Assembly (NCBI GenBank): GCA_902478725.1
Contig: CABSMD010000041.1
Coordinates: 1-15,059 of the forward strand
Length of the DNA stretch: 15,059 nt
Source of the DNA: an uncultured Clostridia bacterium
GTDB taxonomy: Bacteria; Bacillota; Clostridia; HGM11514
Direction: 5' to 3'
How positions within the stretch are numbered: position 1 is the first letter of the stretch; the number at the start of each line of letters is the position of its first letter. Of the stretch, positions 14,100 to 15,059 are shown in pieces. Made by a program: the position numbers and the translations under genes. The notes below the pieces were generated by a model. It was not told the DNA's origin, did no database searches, and was given only the letters and a program-made list of their open reading frames with translations.

Positions 14100-15059
14100 C
14101 TAAAAGGTTCCCGACAAATCGGCAGGGCCTTGGCTCTGCGTCTTCTTTTTCGGTTTAGAACTTTTAATCTTTTCCTGCAGTTTTTCAAAGTATAAATCTT
14201 CGTTGATTGGAAGGCTAACCCAATCATCCGTCCAGGTCGACAGATGCATAGCGTTAGAAAGCGTCAGGCCGCGGATTCCCTCTTCGCCCGGCGCAAGCAG
14301 CTTATCTCCGTTTAGAACGGCGTTGGCAAAATTGTTCAGAATACCGGTATGGTCTTTTTCCTCCGGCTTACTGTAGGGCAGCGGAATTTCACATGTCCAT
14401 GTTTCCAAACCGCCAAAGGTATTGGTGTTATGGGCATTGTAGTCCCGTTCGTCCTCAACCGTGCGGTAGAAAATCAGTTTACCGCCCTCTACGACAATTT
14501 TTCCACGGCTGCCGGCAATCTCCAGGCGGTTGGTACCCGGCACCTCGCCTGTCGTGGTCACGAATAATCCGGTCGCACCGTTGGGATACTCAAAATAAGC
14601 CGTGACATCGTCTTCGACCTCAATATCATAATACTTGCCGAATTGACAGAAACCACGCACACGGCTGGGCATCATACCAGTGATCCATTGAATCAGGTCC
14701 AACTGGTGGGGCGCCTGGTTGATCAGCACACCACCGCCCTCGTCCTTCCAGGTACTCCTCCAAGAACTGGAGTCGTGATACGCCTGCGGACGATACCAGG
14801 TGGTCACGATCCACACGACCCGCTTGATCGATCCCAACTCGCCGGCCTCTATCATTTGCTTGACCTTTTTGTAGATCGGCGTGGTGCGTTGGTTATACAT
14901 GATGCCAAATACCTTGCCGCTTTTCGCAGCTATCTCGTTCATCTCACGAACGGCCTTGGTGTAAACTCCCGCCGGCTTTTCGATCAGGACGTTGAGTCCC
15001 TTCTCAAACGCCCGGATGGCAAGCGTCGGGTGGTCATAATGCGGCACAGCGATCAAAAC
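14100..15059 (-). CDS. Gfo/Idh/MocA-family oxidoreductase, N-terminus outside the window
   Basis: The visible 320 residues lack the N-terminal GxGxxG nucleotide-binding part (about 70 residues), and the frame stays open to the window end, so the gene starts beyond 15059. The visible part begins with VLIAVPHYDHP, the last strand-loop of the Rossmann domain, followed by the EKPAG motif, whose Lys is catalytic in the family. The C-terminal alpha/beta domain contains GGGVLINQAPHQLDLIQWITG, with the expected H and D of the active site. The tail is Lys/Ser-rich. These enzymes use NAD(P) to oxidise or reduce sugars, inositols or sugar acids, often on glycoside substrates. It is just upstream of the tandem glycosidase-like genes on the same strand, which suggests a shared pathway. 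The substrate cannot be told from sequence. Confidence 0.93.
   Translation of the reverse strand, partial: VLIAVPHYDHPTLAIRAFEKGLNVLIEKPAGVYTKAVREMNEIAAKSGKVFGIMYNQRTTPIYKKVKQMIEAGELGSIKRVVWIVTTWYRPQAYHDSSSWRSTWKDEGGGVLINQAPHQLDLIQWITGMMPSRVRGFCQFGKYYDIEVEDDVTAYFEYPNGATGLFVTTTGEVPGTNRLEIAGSRGKIVVEGGKLIFYRTVEDERDYNAHNTNTFGGLETWTCEIPLPYSKPEEKDHTGILNNFANAVLNGDKLLAPGEEGIRGLTLSNAMHLSTWTDDWVSLPINEDLYFEKLQEKIKSSKPKKKTQSQGPADLSGTF

Noticed and set aside
1..15059. CRISPR array, tRNA or rRNA genes, insertion sequences, phage or integration sites
   Set aside because: None seen on either strand: no regular repeat-spacer pattern, no transposase or integrase reading frame, and the only large repeat is the diverged tandem gene pair.

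Overview
The window looks like a chromosomal segment of a spore-forming, low-to-moderate GC Gram-positive bacterium, most likely a member of Clostridia. The reasons are strong AGGAGG-type ribosome binding sites, consensus sigma-A promoters, a SleB-type cortex/cell-wall hydrolase with a copper-amine-oxidase-like stalk domain, a short HisG that depends on HisZ, and an archaeal/eukaryotic-type ProRS. Species-level placement is not possible from the sequence alone.

Layout. (a) 1-1187, plus strand: the 3' end of a sialidase-like BNR protein, translationally coupled to an N-acetylneuraminate lyase (nanA-like), ended by a strong bidirectional hairpin. (b) 1286-2125, minus: a secreted SleB-type hydrolase. 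(c) 2330-2512, plus: a 60-residue ribbon-helix-helix protein whose leader carries two overlapping inverted repeats, one of them covering the ribosome binding site. (d) 2544-5870, minus: a compact histidine operon hisZ-hisG-hisA-hisIE driven by a perfect TTGACA-17-TATAAT promoter. It lacks hisD, hisC, hisB, hisH and hisF. (e) 5965-7500, minus: a three-gene overlapping operon of a PadR regulator, a multi-pass membrane protein with a permease-prefix-like N-terminus, and a DUF4825-like anchored protein. (f) 7674-10514, plus: proS, a bactofilin, and a YghZ-like aldo/keto reductase overlapping the bactofilin by 4 bases, ended by a 15-bp hairpin. (g) 10617-14021, minus: two tandem, full-length paralogues (563 and 565 aa) of a protein I cannot assign to a named family, resembling six-hairpin glycosidases. 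(h) 14100-15059, minus: a Gfo/Idh/MocA oxidoreductase cut by the window end.

How they work together. Both ends of the window hold carbohydrate genes (sialidase-like/NanA on the left, tandem glycosidase-like proteins plus sugar oxidoreductase on the right). They flank housekeeping genes for histidine synthesis, prolyl-tRNA charging and envelope functions. The least explained parts are the tandem glycosidase-like pair, the PadR membrane operon, the leader of the small RHH gene, and the reduced his operon. No tRNA, rRNA, CRISPR, insertion sequence or phage gene was seen, and there is no stretch over 300 bases without a gene.
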